From: Duganella rivi
GTDB taxonomy: Bacteria > Pseudomonadota > Gammaproteobacteria > Burkholderiales > Burkholderiaceae_D
Direction: 5' to 3'
DNA: 64,000 nt
NCBI RefSeq assembly: GCF_009857435.1
Contig: NZ_WWCK01000007.1
Location: 124,001-188,000, forward strand
Below are positions 1 through 8,619 of this stretch, piece by piece (positions within the stretch are counted from its first letter, which is position 1; each line of letters starts with the position of its first letter). The notes beneath the pieces were generated by a model, which had not been told where the DNA came from, did not search any database, and was given only the letters and a program-made list of their open reading frames with translations. The position numbers and the translations under genes were made by a program.

Positions 1-273
1 ACCCACGTGCTGTGGAAAGAGCTGGGCTACGCCGGCGACATCCTCGACGCCGCATGGCCGCAAGTTGATCCAGCAGCGCTGGAACAGTCGGAAATCGAGA
101 TGATGATTCAGGTGAACGGCAAACTGCGCGGCAGCGTGGTGGTCGCGAAGGGCGCCGACAAGGCCGCCATCGAAGCCGCCGCACTGGCTAACGAAGCGGT
201 GCAGAAGTTCATCGAAGGCACGCCGAAGAAGGTGATCGTGGTGCCGGGCAAACTGGTCAACATCGTGGTGTAA
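1..273 (+). CDS. leuS: Leucyl-tRNA synthetase, C-terminal end (partial)
   Basis: The reading frame is open from the first base and ends with TAA at 271-273, so only about the last 90 residues are present. The stretch IQVNGKLRGSVVV followed by an alternating helix/strand tail ending KKVIVVPGKLVNIVV is the usual C-terminus of bacterial LeuS, which charges tRNA-Leu with leucine in the cytoplasm. It lies 8 bp before lptE, and leuS-lptE-holA is the common betaproteobacterial order, which supports the call. The catalytic and editing domains lie outside the window. Confidence 0.95.
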   Translation, partial: THVLWKELGYAGDILDAAWPQVDPAALEQSEIEMMIQVNGKLRGSVVVAKGADKAAIEAAALANEAVQKFIEGTPKKVIVVPGKLVNIVV

Positions 274-281
274 GGCAGATT

Positions 282-893
282 ATGGCGACGACTACTTCGA
301 AGTTCTTGGGCGCGGCAGTGCTGGCATCCGCGCTGGCGCTGTCGGGCTGCGGCTTCCACCTGCGCGGCGACAGCGGCCATTACACGCTGCCGTTCCCGAC
401 GCTGTACGTGGGACTGCCGGAGTCGTCGCCATTGGCGATCGATTTGAAGCGCAACATCCGCGCCAACGGCGGCACCACGGTGGTCAACGCCGCCAAGGAT
501 GCCGACGGCGTGATTGAAGTGCTGACCAATCCTGAAAAGACCAAGACCAAAACCATTCTGTCGCTGAACAGCAATGGCCGCGTGCGTCAGTATCTGCTGA
601 CCTACAACATCGTGTTCCGCGTGCTGGACAAGCAAGGCAACGAGTTGCTGGCGCCGACCGCGATCACGCTGACGCGTCCTATCGACTTTAATGAGACGCA
701 GCTGCTGGCAAAAGAGCAGGAAGAAGCGCTGCTGTACAAGGACATGCAGACCGACTTGGTGCAGCAGATGATGCGCCGTATCGCTGCCGTGAAAACGGCA
801 GGTATGTCGCTGCCGCCGCCAGGTCCTGCACCGACCGGCAAACAGCCTTCGGGCCAGCCGTCGACGATCCCGCCGGCCGTGCCGGTTCAGTAA
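282..893 (+). CDS. lptE: LPS-assembly lipoprotein LptE
   Basis: This 203-residue protein starts with a lipoprotein signal whose lipobox is LSGC (acylated Cys at residue 23), followed by GFHLRG, the hallmark start of mature LptE. LptE plugs the LptD barrel in the outer membrane and helps deliver lipopolysaccharide to the cell surface. Length fits the family. The C-terminal 30 residues are rich in Pro, Gly and Gln and look disordered. It sits between leuS and holA with gaps of 8 and 9 bp, so the three are probably co-transcribed. Confidence 0.95.
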   Translation: MATTTSKFLGAAVLASALALSGCGFHLRGDSGHYTLPFPTLYVGLPESSPLAIDLKRNIRANGGTTVVNAAKDADGVIEVLTNPEKTKTKTILSLNSNGRVRQYLLTYNIVFRVLDKQGNELLAPTAITLTRPIDFNETQLLAKEQEEALLYKDMQTDLVQQMMRRIAAVKTAGMSLPPPGPAPTGKQPSGQPSTIPPAVPVQ

Positions 894-902
894 AGGCGCA
901 GC

Positions 903-1919
903 ATGCAATTACGGTTGGAGGCGCTCGACGGCCATTTAAGCAAATCGCTGTCGCAGCTGTACGTGATCACCAGCGACGAGCATTTGCTGGCGCTGGAAGC
1001 CGCAGACAAAATCCGCAAGGCGGCGCGCGCGCAAGGCTATTCCGAGCGCGATGTGCTGACCGTGGAGCGCAGCTTCAAGTGGGGCGAACTGCTGGCGGCC
1101 AATCAGGCTTTGTCGCTGTTTGGCGATAAGAAGCTGATCGAGCTGCGCATCCCAACCGGCAAGCCGGGCAAGGATGGCGGCGCGGCGCTGCAAAATTATG
1201 TAAAGGATCTGAGTCCAGATAATCTGACTCTGATCACGCTGCCGAAATTGGATTGGCAGACGCAGAAGGCAGCGTGGGTGACCGCGCTGCAGCAGGCGGC
1301 GGTGTATATCGACATCCCGCAGGTGGAACGGGCGCATTTGCCCAATTGGATAGGCCAGCGCCTTGCCCAACAAGGGCAGAGCGCAGACCGGCAGAGCATT
1401 GATTTCATCGCAGACCGCGTGGAAGGCAATCTGCTTGCGGCCCATCAGGAGATTCAAAAACTGGCCTTGCTGCACGAGCCGGGCAAGCTCACTTACGAGC
1501 AGGTACACGAGGCGGTGCTGAATGTGGCGCGCTACGATGTGTTCAAGCTGAGTGAAGCGATGCTGGCAGGCGATCCGGCGCGGTTGATCCGCATGCTCGA
1601 TGGCTTGAAAGGCGAGGGCGAAGCTTTGCCGTTGGTGCTGTGGGCGGTGTCGGATGAAATCCGCACGCTGCTCAAGCTGAAGGCGGGCATGGCGCAAGGC
1701 CGTTCTCTGAGCGCGCTGCTGAAAGAGCATCGCATCTGGGGGCCGAAAGAACGCATGATGGATCCAGCGCTGCGCCGCATTTCGCTGCCGACGCTGGAAG
1801 CGGCAATGAAGGACGCCGCGCAAGTGGACAAGATGATCAAGGGTCTGCGCGCAAAAGCGCATGCAGGCGACGCATGGGACGCCATGCTCCAATTGGCGTT
1901 GAAGGTCGCCCGCGGCTGA
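903..1919 (+). CDS. holA: DNA polymerase III subunit delta
   Basis: The 338-residue product matches HolA in length and pattern: an N-terminal section with LYVITSDEHLLALEAADKIR, then a RFC-like helical C-terminal region (residues about 210-338) containing RYDVFKLSEAMLAGDPARL. HolA is the wrench subunit of the clamp-loader complex and opens the beta sliding clamp. It starts 9 bp after lptE and ends 20 bp before the proA start, so it belongs to the same transcription unit. Confidence 0.95.
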   Translation: MQLRLEALDGHLSKSLSQLYVITSDEHLLALEAADKIRKAARAQGYSERDVLTVERSFKWGELLAANQALSLFGDKKLIELRIPTGKPGKDGGAALQNYVKDLSPDNLTLITLPKLDWQTQKAAWVTALQQAAVYIDIPQVERAHLPNWIGQRLAQQGQSADRQSIDFIADRVEGNLLAAHQEIQKLALLHEPGKLTYEQVHEAVLNVARYDVFKLSEAMLAGDPARLIRMLDGLKGEGEALPLVLWAVSDEIRTLLKLKAGMAQGRSLSALLKEHRIWGPKERMMDPALRRISLPTLEAAMKDAAQVDKMIKGLRAKAHAGDAWDAMLQLALKVARG

Positions 1920-1939
1920 CCCGCTCGAACGGGACAACG

Positions 1940-3211
1940 ATGGACACCAAGCACTACATGGAACAACTGGGCCAGCAGGCGCGCAAGGCTTCGCGCGCCA
2001 TGGCCCGCGCCGACAGCGCCGCGCGCAACCGCGCCTTGACGCTGATCGCCGATGCAATTGAACGCGACGCCGACGCGCTGCGCGCCGCCAATAAGCTGGA
2101 TATGGACGCAGCTGCCGCCAATGGCCTGGAGCCGGCCATGCTTGATCGTCTGGCCTTGTCGGACAAGGCGATTGCCACGATGGTGGAAGGCCTGCGCCAG
2201 ATCGTCGCACTGCCCGATCCTATCGGAGAAATCTCCGGCCTGAAATTCCGCCCGACCGGTATCCAGGTCGGCCAGATGCGCGTGCCGCTGGGCGTGATCG
2301 GCATCATTTACGAATCGCGTCCCAACGTGACGGTGGATGCGGCGGGCCTGTGCATCAAGAGCGGCAACGCCACCATCCTGCGCGGCGGCTCGGAAGCGAT
2401 CCACTGCAACCGCGCGCTGGCGAAGCTGGTCAAGGAAGGTTTGCAAGGCGCAGGCCTGCCGGCCGATGGCGTGCAAGTGGTGGAGACCACCGACCGCGCC
2501 GCCGTTGGTGCGCTGATCACCATGCCGCAGTACGTGGACGTGATCGTGCCGCGCGGCGGCAAGGGCTTGATCGCGCGCTTGATGGAAGAAGCCACGGTGC
2601 CGATGATTAAGCACCTGGACGGCATCTGCCACGTCTACATCGACGGCAAGGCCGATATGAAGAAGGCGATAGACATCGGCTTCAACGCCAAGTGCCATCG
2701 CTACGGCACCTGCAACACGATGGAGACGCTGTTGGTAGCGCGTTCAATCGCACCGGCCGTGCTGCCGGAACTGGCGAAACTGTACGCGACCAAGGAAGTC
2801 GAGTTGCGCGCCGACGCCGAAGCGAAAGCGATCCTTGGCGCGGCTGGCTATCCGCACCTGGTGGACGCCACCGAAGAGGATTGGTCGACCGAATATCTGG
2901 CCGCGATTTTGTCGGTCAAGGTAGTCGCGGATATGGACGAGGCGATGGATCACATCAATACCTACTCGTCCAAGCATACGGAGTCCATCATCACCGAAGA
3001 CCATTCGGCAGCGATGCGCTTCTTGCGCGAAGTGGATTCGGCCTCGGTGATGATCAACGCTTCGACGCGATTTGCAGACGGCTTTGAATATGGCCTCGGC
3101 GCGGAAATTGGCATCTCGAACGACAAGCTGCACGCGCGCGGCCCGGTCGGACTGGAAGGTTTGACCTCGCTGAAATACGTGGTATTCGGCCACGGTGAAA
3201 TTCGACAATAA
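1940..3211 (+). CDS. proA: Gamma-glutamyl phosphate reductase
   Basis: ProA reduces gamma-glutamyl phosphate to glutamate semialdehyde in proline synthesis. I chose the ATG at 1940 (423 residues) because the frame upstream of it overlaps holA and codes for no recognisable sequence. The product starts MDTKHYMEQLGQQARKASRA, typical of ProA. The aldehyde-dehydrogenase-like catalytic cysteine is in KCHRYGTCNTMETLL, and GVIGIIYESRPNVTVDAAGLC is the conserved nucleotide-binding region. It is followed after 8 bp by the HemJ-like gene. Confidence 0.96.
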   Translation: MDTKHYMEQLGQQARKASRAMARADSAARNRALTLIADAIERDADALRAANKLDMDAAAANGLEPAMLDRLALSDKAIATMVEGLRQIVALPDPIGEISGLKFRPTGIQVGQMRVPLGVIGIIYESRPNVTVDAAGLCIKSGNATILRGGSEAIHCNRALAKLVKEGLQGAGLPADGVQVVETTDRAAVGALITMPQYVDVIVPRGGKGLIARLMEEATVPMIKHLDGICHVYIDGKADMKKAIDIGFNAKCHRYGTCNTMETLLVARSIAPAVLPELAKLYATKEVELRADAEAKAILGAAGYPHLVDATEEDWSTEYLAAILSVKVVADMDEAMDHINTYSSKHTESIITEDHSAAMRFLREVDSASVMINASTRFADGFEYGLGAEIGISNDKLHARGPVGLEGLTSLKYVVFGHGEIRQ

Positions 3212-3219
3212 GGAATCAC

Positions 3220-3636
3220 ATGCTCTGGATTAAAGCACTGCACATTTTCTTCGTCATCGCATGGATGGCCGGCGTGTTCTACCTGCCGCGCATCTTCGTC
3301 AACCTGGCGATGGAGACCGACAAAAACACCACCGCGCGCCTGCTGCTGATGGCGCGTAAGCTGTACCGCTTCTCAATGTGGTTGTCGGTGTTTGCAGTGA
3401 TCTTCGGAGCGATCCTGGTGTACATGCAGTACGGCGTGCACATGCCGGGCTGGCTGCACGCCAAGTTGACGCTGGTGGTGCTGGTGATCGGCTATCACCA
3501 CGCCTGCGGCCCGATTCTGAAAAAGTTTGAACGCGGTGAGAACAAGCGTAGCCACAAGTGGTTCCGCGTATTTAACGAGCTGCCAGTGTTCATCATGCTG
3601 GCGATCGTGATTTTGGTAGTAGTGAAGCCGTTTTAA
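3220..3636 (+). CDS. CopD/HemJ-like membrane protein
   Basis: The 138-residue protein has four predicted membrane segments. It has the pattern of the HemJ/CopD family: an early His in the first helix (KALHIFFVIAWMAGVFYLPR) and a Lys in the third (LHAKLTLVVLVIGYHH). HemJ proteins oxidise protoporphyrinogen IX to protoporphyrin IX in haem synthesis, and those His and Lys residues are the ones known to matter there. The biochemical role is inferred from family resemblance only. The gene lies 8 bp after proA, and its stop codon is inside the stem of a strong terminator. Confidence 0.8.
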   Translation: MLWIKALHIFFVIAWMAGVFYLPRIFVNLAMETDKNTTARLLLMARKLYRFSMWLSVFAVIFGAILVYMQYGVHMPGWLHAKLTLVVLVIGYHHACGPILKKFERGENKRSHKWFRVFNELPVFIMLAIVILVVVKPF

Positions 3637-3658
3637 TCGTAAAACGGCAGTTTTTTTT
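3627..3658 (+). terminator. Rho-independent terminator after the leuS-lptE-holA-proA-hemJ-like operon
   Basis: A perfect 9-bp stem, GCCGTTTTA (3627-3635) and TAAAACGGC (3640-3648), has an ATCG loop and is followed after two bases by eight T (3651-3658). The stem includes the stop codon of the HemJ-like gene at 3634-3636, so the terminator is built into the end of the reading frame. Confidence 0.9.
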
Positions 3659-3678
3659 AACGGACAAAAGGTACACCT

Positions 3679-4881
3679 ATGGCATCCTTCTTTTGCCCAT
3701 GCCCACGCGGCATGGAAGCGGCGTTAGCCGAAGAACTGCGCGAGATCGCGCAACAAAGCACCACCATGAAGGTGCACAACGAAGTCCCGGGCGGCGTGCA
3801 CGCTTCCGGCGACCTTGAAGATTCGTATCGCATCAACCTGCACTCGCGCATTGCCTCGCGCGTGTTGATGCGCATGGCCGCTGGCGGCTACAAAAACGAG
3901 AACGATATCTATGACCTGACCTTGGCGCAGCCTTGGGAGGAGTGGTTCGGTTACGACCACACCATCCGCGTTGATCTGACGGCGGTGAAGTCGCCGCTGA
4001 AAAGCCTGGAGTTCACCACGCTGAAAATCAAGGATGCGATCTGCGACCGCTTCCTCGATCAATACAAGAAGCGTCCTTCGGTGGACACCAAGGAGCCGGA
4101 TATGCGCATCTTCGGCTTCGTCGATGCGCACCAGTTTATCGTGTATCTCGATACTTCTGGCGAAGCGTTGTTTAAACGTGGCTGGCGTACTGAAACCGGC
4201 GACGCACCGCTGCGCGAGAACCTGGCCGCAGGCCTGCTGCGCGTGTCGGGCTGGAAGCCGGGCATGCCGCTGTTCGACCCTATGTGCGGCTCCGGCACCA
4301 TCCTGTGCGAAGCAGCGCAGATGGTGCAGGGCGTGCCGCCGGGTGCGCGCCGCCGTTTCGCGTTCGAGAAGTTCCATGACTTCGATCCGCAGCCTTGGCT
4401 GGATATGAAGACGTCGATCAAGCCGAATCCGCTGCCGGCCGAGCCGACCATTTTTGGTTCCGATATTTCGGGCGATATGGTGGCGATGGCGCGGCACAAT
4501 CTGCGTAGTGCAGGCATTTTGTTTGATGTGCCGCTGAAGCAGATCGAGGCGCAGCAGGTGCAGGCGCCGACCGCGCAGCCGGGCATTTTGCTGACCAATC
4601 CTCCGTACGGCGAGCGTATCGGCGTGCGTGGCGATAGCTCGCTGGCGCAGGACGAGCTGGCCAACAGCTTCTATGCGGATTTCAGCAGCACCTTGAAGCA
4701 GCGCTTTGCTGGTTGGACGGTGTTCTTGTTCACCGCGGATCTGGGTGTGCCTAAGCTGCTGCGTTTGAAAGAAGCGCGCAAGACGCCGTTCTTCAACGGC
4801 GCGCTGGAATGCCGTTTGTTCCGCTTCGATATGGTGGCGGGCTTCAACCGCCGTGAAGCCGCAAAACCAAAAGACGCTTAA
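3679..4881 (+). CDS. THUMP-domain class I SAM-dependent RNA methyltransferase (RlmL/YpsC-like)
   Basis: The 400-residue protein has an N-terminal THUMP-type RNA-binding region (about residues 45-160) and a Rossmann methyltransferase domain. Motif I is DPMCGSGT at residues 200-207, and the N6/N2-type catalytic motif is NPPYGER near residue 309. It matches the single-domain half of RlmL, which methylates a guanine N2 in 23S rRNA; the exact target cannot be read from sequence. It starts after the terminator at 3658, so it has its own promoter, with AAAAGG at 3665-3670 as a likely ribosome site. Confidence 0.85.
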   Translation: MASFFCPCPRGMEAALAEELREIAQQSTTMKVHNEVPGGVHASGDLEDSYRINLHSRIASRVLMRMAAGGYKNENDIYDLTLAQPWEEWFGYDHTIRVDLTAVKSPLKSLEFTTLKIKDAICDRFLDQYKKRPSVDTKEPDMRIFGFVDAHQFIVYLDTSGEALFKRGWRTETGDAPLRENLAAGLLRVSGWKPGMPLFDPMCGSGTILCEAAQMVQGVPPGARRRFAFEKFHDFDPQPWLDMKTSIKPNPLPAEPTIFGSDISGDMVAMARHNLRSAGILFDVPLKQIEAQQVQAPTAQPGILLTNPPYGERIGVRGDSSLAQDELANSFYADFSSTLKQRFAGWTVFLFTADLGVPKLLRLKEARKTPFFNGALECRLFRFDMVAGFNRREAAKPKDA

Positions 4882-4897
4882 CCCCGCAGGGCCACAC

Positions 4898-4924
4898 GGG
4901 GTCTGACCCTACGGGTCAGACCCC
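4898..4924. repeat. Perfect 12-bp palindrome (GGGGTCTGACCC / GGGTCAGACCCC), REP-like
   Basis: The two 12-bp arms at 4898-4909 and 4913-4924 are exact reverse complements with a TAC loop. It lies 17 bp after the methyltransferase stop and before the efflux gene. There is no T-run, so it could serve as a weak terminator, an mRNA-stabilising hairpin or a dispersed intergenic palindrome. I saw no second copy in this window. Confidence 0.7.
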
Positions 4925-4976
4925 AACCTATGCGCACCGGTGTGGGGTGAAAGCACGCGCAACAAGGAAAACGTTT

Positions 4977-6257
4977 ATGTTCCCGACTCCGTCCGACGAC
5001 GTACCCCAAGACACCATCGAGGACATTCCTCCGCCCGAGCCATCGCACCGCAAGCCGCTCACTGCCACCGCGCTTGCCGTCATGCTGGCCGGCCTGTCGA
5101 TGATCGGCCCATTCTCGATCGACGCCTACCTGCCTGCCTTCCCGAATATTCAAGCGACCTTGCACGCCACGCCGCTGGAAGTGCAGCAAAGCCTGACCTT
5201 CTACATGCTGGCCTTCGCCGGCATGGTGCTGTGGCACGGCGCGCTGTCCGACGCCTTCGGCCGCCGCAACGTCATCCTCGTCTCGCTGGCCATGTTCTCC
5301 ATCGGTACGCTGGGCTGCGCTGCCGCCCACACTGTCCATTACTTGTGGGTGTTCCGCATCATGCAGGGTGTCTCGGCCGGCGCCGGCGTGGTGGTCGGCC
5401 GCGCCATCATCCGCGATCTGTATGAAGACGCCGCCGCCGCGCGCCTGCTGTCGCTGGTGACCATGATCTTTTCCATCGCCCCGGCCGTGGCGCCGATCCT
5501 GGGCGGGTGGATCGTCACCCTGTTCGACTGGCGCGCCATCTTCCTGTCGCTGCTGGCTTACAGCCTGCTGCTGTTCATCTACTGCTACCGCCGCCTGCCG
5601 GAGACGCTGCCGCCTGAAAAACGCCATCCATTCAACCCGCGTTTCCTGGTGCGCAACTACGGCGAGATTCTGCGCTCGCCGCTGTTCCACCTGAAGACCG
5701 GCGTGGTGGCGCTGAACTTCGCCGGCCTGTTTATCTATATCACCGGCGCACCGGTATTTCTGCCGCAAGAGCTGCACCTCGGCGCGGAGCAATTCGGCTG
5801 GCTGTTCATTCCATCGGTGGGCGGGATCTTCCTCGGCGCGCTGGCGGCCAACCGCATTGCCGGAAAAATGACATTTTCGCGACAGATTGGGATCGGCTTC
5901 TGCTTCCTGCTGTCGGCCTCCACGCTGAACGTGATTTACCACCTGTTCCTGCCGCCGGCGCTGCCGTGGACGGTGCTGCCGATGCTGTTTTATACCTTCG
6001 GGATGTCGGTGGTGGCGCCGGGGGCGACCTTGCTGGCATTGGATCTGTTTCCGCACATCCGCGGCACGGTCGCATCCTGCCAATCGTTCGCGGTGACCCT
6101 GCTGGGCGCCATCGTGGCGGGCGTCATTGCGCCGGTTCTATCACATTCGGCGCTGTGGTTAGCCGCAGGACAGATGGCCTTTAGTGCCTCTGCTCTCGTT
6201 TTGTGGTTGACGTCGCGCTATTACCGGAGCATATTACTGCGCTATCCAGAGCGATAA
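4977..6257 (+). CDS. Bcr/CflA-family multidrug efflux MFS transporter
   Basis: The product has about 12 membrane segments over 426 residues. The first-helix signature SMIGPFSIDAYLPAFPNI and the loop motif GALSDAFGRRNVIL are characteristic of Bcr/CflA drug:proton antiporters. I chose ATG 4977 over the upstream GTG at 4947 because AAGGAAAA lies at the right distance before it. The protein probably exports hydrophobic drugs across the inner membrane; the substrate is unknown. It stands alone, between a palindrome upstream and an AT-rich spacer downstream. Confidence 0.88.
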   Translation: MFPTPSDDVPQDTIEDIPPPEPSHRKPLTATALAVMLAGLSMIGPFSIDAYLPAFPNIQATLHATPLEVQQSLTFYMLAFAGMVLWHGALSDAFGRRNVILVSLAMFSIGTLGCAAAHTVHYLWVFRIMQGVSAGAGVVVGRAIIRDLYEDAAAARLLSLVTMIFSIAPAVAPILGGWIVTLFDWRAIFLSLLAYSLLLFIYCYRRLPETLPPEKRHPFNPRFLVRNYGEILRSPLFHLKTGVVALNFAGLFIYITGAPVFLPQELHLGAEQFGWLFIPSVGGIFLGALAANRIAGKMTFSRQIGIGFCFLLSASTLNVIYHLFLPPALPWTVLPMLFYTFGMSVVAPGATLLALDLFPHIRGTVASCQSFAVTLLGAIVAGVIAPVLSHSALWLAAGQMAFSASALVLWLTSRYYRSILLRYPER

Positions 6258-6348
6258 TCATTAACGGCAGGAAATTGGCTTAGTTTAGAAAGAAATTTTG
6301 CTTGCTGTTAAGTTATTATCAGACTTTATGATAATATAATTTTTTAAG

Positions 6349-6452
6349 GCAATGTTTCCCGGCCCAGAAAACGCCGGGAGACCGCATAAAGCCTAACGTT
6401 TGCGGAATTTAGCCGTTGAGTTCCGCCCCCTGATCGATGTCTATTGGCGGCA
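6349..6452 (+). promoter_or_regulatory. Structured leader upstream of the HDOD-kinase operon
   Basis: The 195-bp gap before the HDOD gene is AT-rich up to about 6348 and then folds. A 9-bp stem (TTTCCCGGC at 6355-6363 with GCCGGGAGA at 6373-6381, one G-T pair) has a loop containing AGAAAA. A second hairpin follows at once (CCGCA 6382-6386 with TGCGG about 6401-6405). The compact double hairpin and the c-di-GMP-related genes downstream make a riboswitch-like role conceivable, but I cannot match it to the GEMM consensus. Function unknown. Confidence 0.35.
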
Positions 6453-8615
6453 ATGTTTGATACGATGCATCAACAATCTGACCATGATATTCGCAATCGA
6501 CTGCTGATTGCCCGTCTGCCGGCCATGCCGCAGATACTCATCAAGTTGATTGAGCACTTGCAGGCTGATGACGCCGGCATGCCGGAACTCGCCGCGCTGA
6601 TCGCCAAGGACGCGGCGATGACCAGCAAGATCCTGACCGTCGCCAATAGCTCGGCCTACCACCGCAATCCGCGCACCGTGGGCCTCGAACAATCGCTGGT
6701 GTCGCTCGGCACCGATATGATCAAGACGCTGGTGATCAGCGAATCGGTATTCCAGACCTTTAACAGCTTCCCGCACTCGGGCAGCACCGACCTGCGCGGC
6801 TTCTGGAAAGGCTCGCTCACCACGGCCGTCATCGCGCGCGATATCGCCAAGCAGATGGAATACCCACACGTCGAGGAAGCTTACCTCGCCGGCTTGCTGC
6901 ACAACGTCGGCCGCCTTGCCTTGCTGGCGACTGCGCCGAAAGAATACGCTTTCAACTTCACCGCACGCGATGACGAGGACCTGTGCGCGGTTGAACAGCG
7001 CACGCTGCAAATCACCCACTCGGAGGCCGGCGCATGGCTGATCGAGCGCTGGAACCTCGATTCCTTCCTGGCCGACAGCGTGCTGTATCACCACGAGCCG
7101 ATTACCCGCCTGGAAGCCGCACACCCGCTGATCCGCATGGTGCGCCTGGCGCACCTGCTGTGCTGCCACGACGACCAGGAGCAGGCGATTGCCGAATCAG
7201 CGCGCCTGTGCAATCTGGATAGCGCGCAGCTGGAGCTGATTATCAAGAACGCCGCGCGCCAGGTGGAGAAGTCGGCCAACTACCTCGGCATCGACCTGAC
7301 CGGCGCCGACGACATCGTGGCGCCGGCCGCGTACGCGCCGCCGCTGGTGGATCCGGTGCAGCAACGCTTGTCGGAAGAAGTGCGCAACATCATGCTGGTG
7401 TCCGAGATGGGCCAGACCTTCGCGCGCCAGCATGGCGAAGCCGGTCTGCTGGAGGCTATCACGCGTTCGGCACGCATTCTGTTCGATTTTGAAAACGCCG
7501 TGCTGCTGCTGGAGAATCCAACCGGCCATGCGCTGCACGGCATGGCGACCGGCGAAGGCCAGCAACGGCTGGCGGAATTTGTCATCCCATTGAACAAGGG
7601 CGGCCCGGTGGCGCAGTCCGCACTGGAACGCAAGCTGGCTTATGTCAAGCGCGAAGGCCAGGTGCTCAACGTGTCGGAAGAACAGCTGTTCCGCATTCTC
7701 GGCAGCGAGAGCATGGTGTGCCTGCCGCTGGTGGCGAACCAGCGCTGCCTCGGGGTGCTGATCGGCGGCCTGCCGGCGTGGCAGATGCCGCACGTGCAAA
7801 AGCGCGAGCGCTTCCTGCAATCGTTCGGCACGCAGGCTGCGGCTTCGCTGGAAACGGCGATCAGCGAACGCGGTCACGCCAAGCGCCAGATCGCGCATGT
7901 GGCGGAAGAATACCGCGAGGCCTCGCGCCGTGTGGTGCATGAGGTGAACAACCCGCTGTCGATTATCAAGAACTATCTGTCTGTCCTCGACGGCAAGCTG
8001 GCCAAGCGCGAGCCTGTGGTCGGCGAGATGTCGATCCTGAACGAAGAGATCGACCGCGTCGGCCAGCTGATTAACGGCTTGGCCGATTTGCAGCCGACCG
8101 AGACGGCGCGCACCACCGACGTGGGCAAGGTGGTGGACGATGTGCTGCGATTGTTCCGCGCCACGGAATTTGTCCCGGCCTCGGTGCAGATCGTGGTGCG
8201 CATGCAGGAGGAGCCGGCCGAAATCGACGGCGACGCCGACCTGCTCAAACAAATCCTGGTGAACCTGATCAAGAACGCCGTTGAAGCCCTGGCCGACGGC
8301 GGCAAGATCGAGATTTCGAATCGCGGTCATGTGAATCGTGAACGCAAGCTGTATCTGGAACTGGTGGTCAGCGACACCGGCCCAGGTCTGTCGGCCGACG
8401 TGCTGGCCAACCTGTTCTCTCCTGTGCGCAGCAGTAAGGAGGGGGCCAATCACGGACTGGGACTGTCCATCGTCCATAGTCTGGTCAAGAAAATGCAAGG
8501 CCTGATTACCTGCCGCTCCGGCAAAACGGGTACTACCTTTGAAATCCTGCTGCCCGCCAAGGGCAGTACCAGCCAAGTCGCCAGCGTGCCATCGCGGGTG
8601 ATGGATTCCGTTTAA
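6453..8615 (+). CDS. HDOD-GAF-sensor histidine kinase
   Basis: The protein (720 residues from ATG 6453; a TTG at 6444 is possible) has three parts. Residues about 20-220 are an HDOD domain (RLPAMPQILIKLIEHLQ, and LLHNVGRLAL). Residues about 310-460 look like a GAF sensor. The C-terminus is a histidine kinase with H-box VVHEVNNPLSIIKNYL, N-box LKQILVNLIKNAVEAL and G-boxes SDTGPGLS and GLGLSIVHSL. It has no membrane segment, so it should sense a cytoplasmic signal. It lies 4 bp before a response regulator gene whose product is its likely phosphorylation partner. Confidence 0.88.
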   Translation: MFDTMHQQSDHDIRNRLLIARLPAMPQILIKLIEHLQADDAGMPELAALIAKDAAMTSKILTVANSSAYHRNPRTVGLEQSLVSLGTDMIKTLVISESVFQTFNSFPHSGSTDLRGFWKGSLTTAVIARDIAKQMEYPHVEEAYLAGLLHNVGRLALLATAPKEYAFNFTARDDEDLCAVEQRTLQITHSEAGAWLIERWNLDSFLADSVLYHHEPITRLEAAHPLIRMVRLAHLLCCHDDQEQAIAESARLCNLDSAQLELIIKNAARQVEKSANYLGIDLTGADDIVAPAAYAPPLVDPVQQRLSEEVRNIMLVSEMGQTFARQHGEAGLLEAITRSARILFDFENAVLLLENPTGHALHGMATGEGQQRLAEFVIPLNKGGPVAQSALERKLAYVKREGQVLNVSEEQLFRILGSESMVCLPLVANQRCLGVLIGGLPAWQMPHVQKRERFLQSFGTQAAASLETAISERGHAKRQIAHVAEEYREASRRVVHEVNNPLSIIKNYLSVLDGKLAKREPVVGEMSILNEEIDRVGQLINGLADLQPTETARTTDVGKVVDDVLRLFRATEFVPASVQIVVRMQEEPAEIDGDADLLKQILVNLIKNAVEALADGGKIEISNRGHVNRERKLYLELVVSDTGPGLSADVLANLFSPVRSSKEGANHGLGLSIVHSLVKKMQGLITCRSGKTGTTFEILLPAKGSTSQVASVPSRVMDSV

Positions 8616-8619
8616 GGCC

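Noticed and set aside
6349..6452. c-di-GMP (GEMM) riboswitch
   Set aside because: The hairpins and AAAGCC are suggestive, but the tetraloop, receptor and core GGCAAACC / GGGACGCAAAGCC pattern are not met, so I list only an unassigned structured leader.
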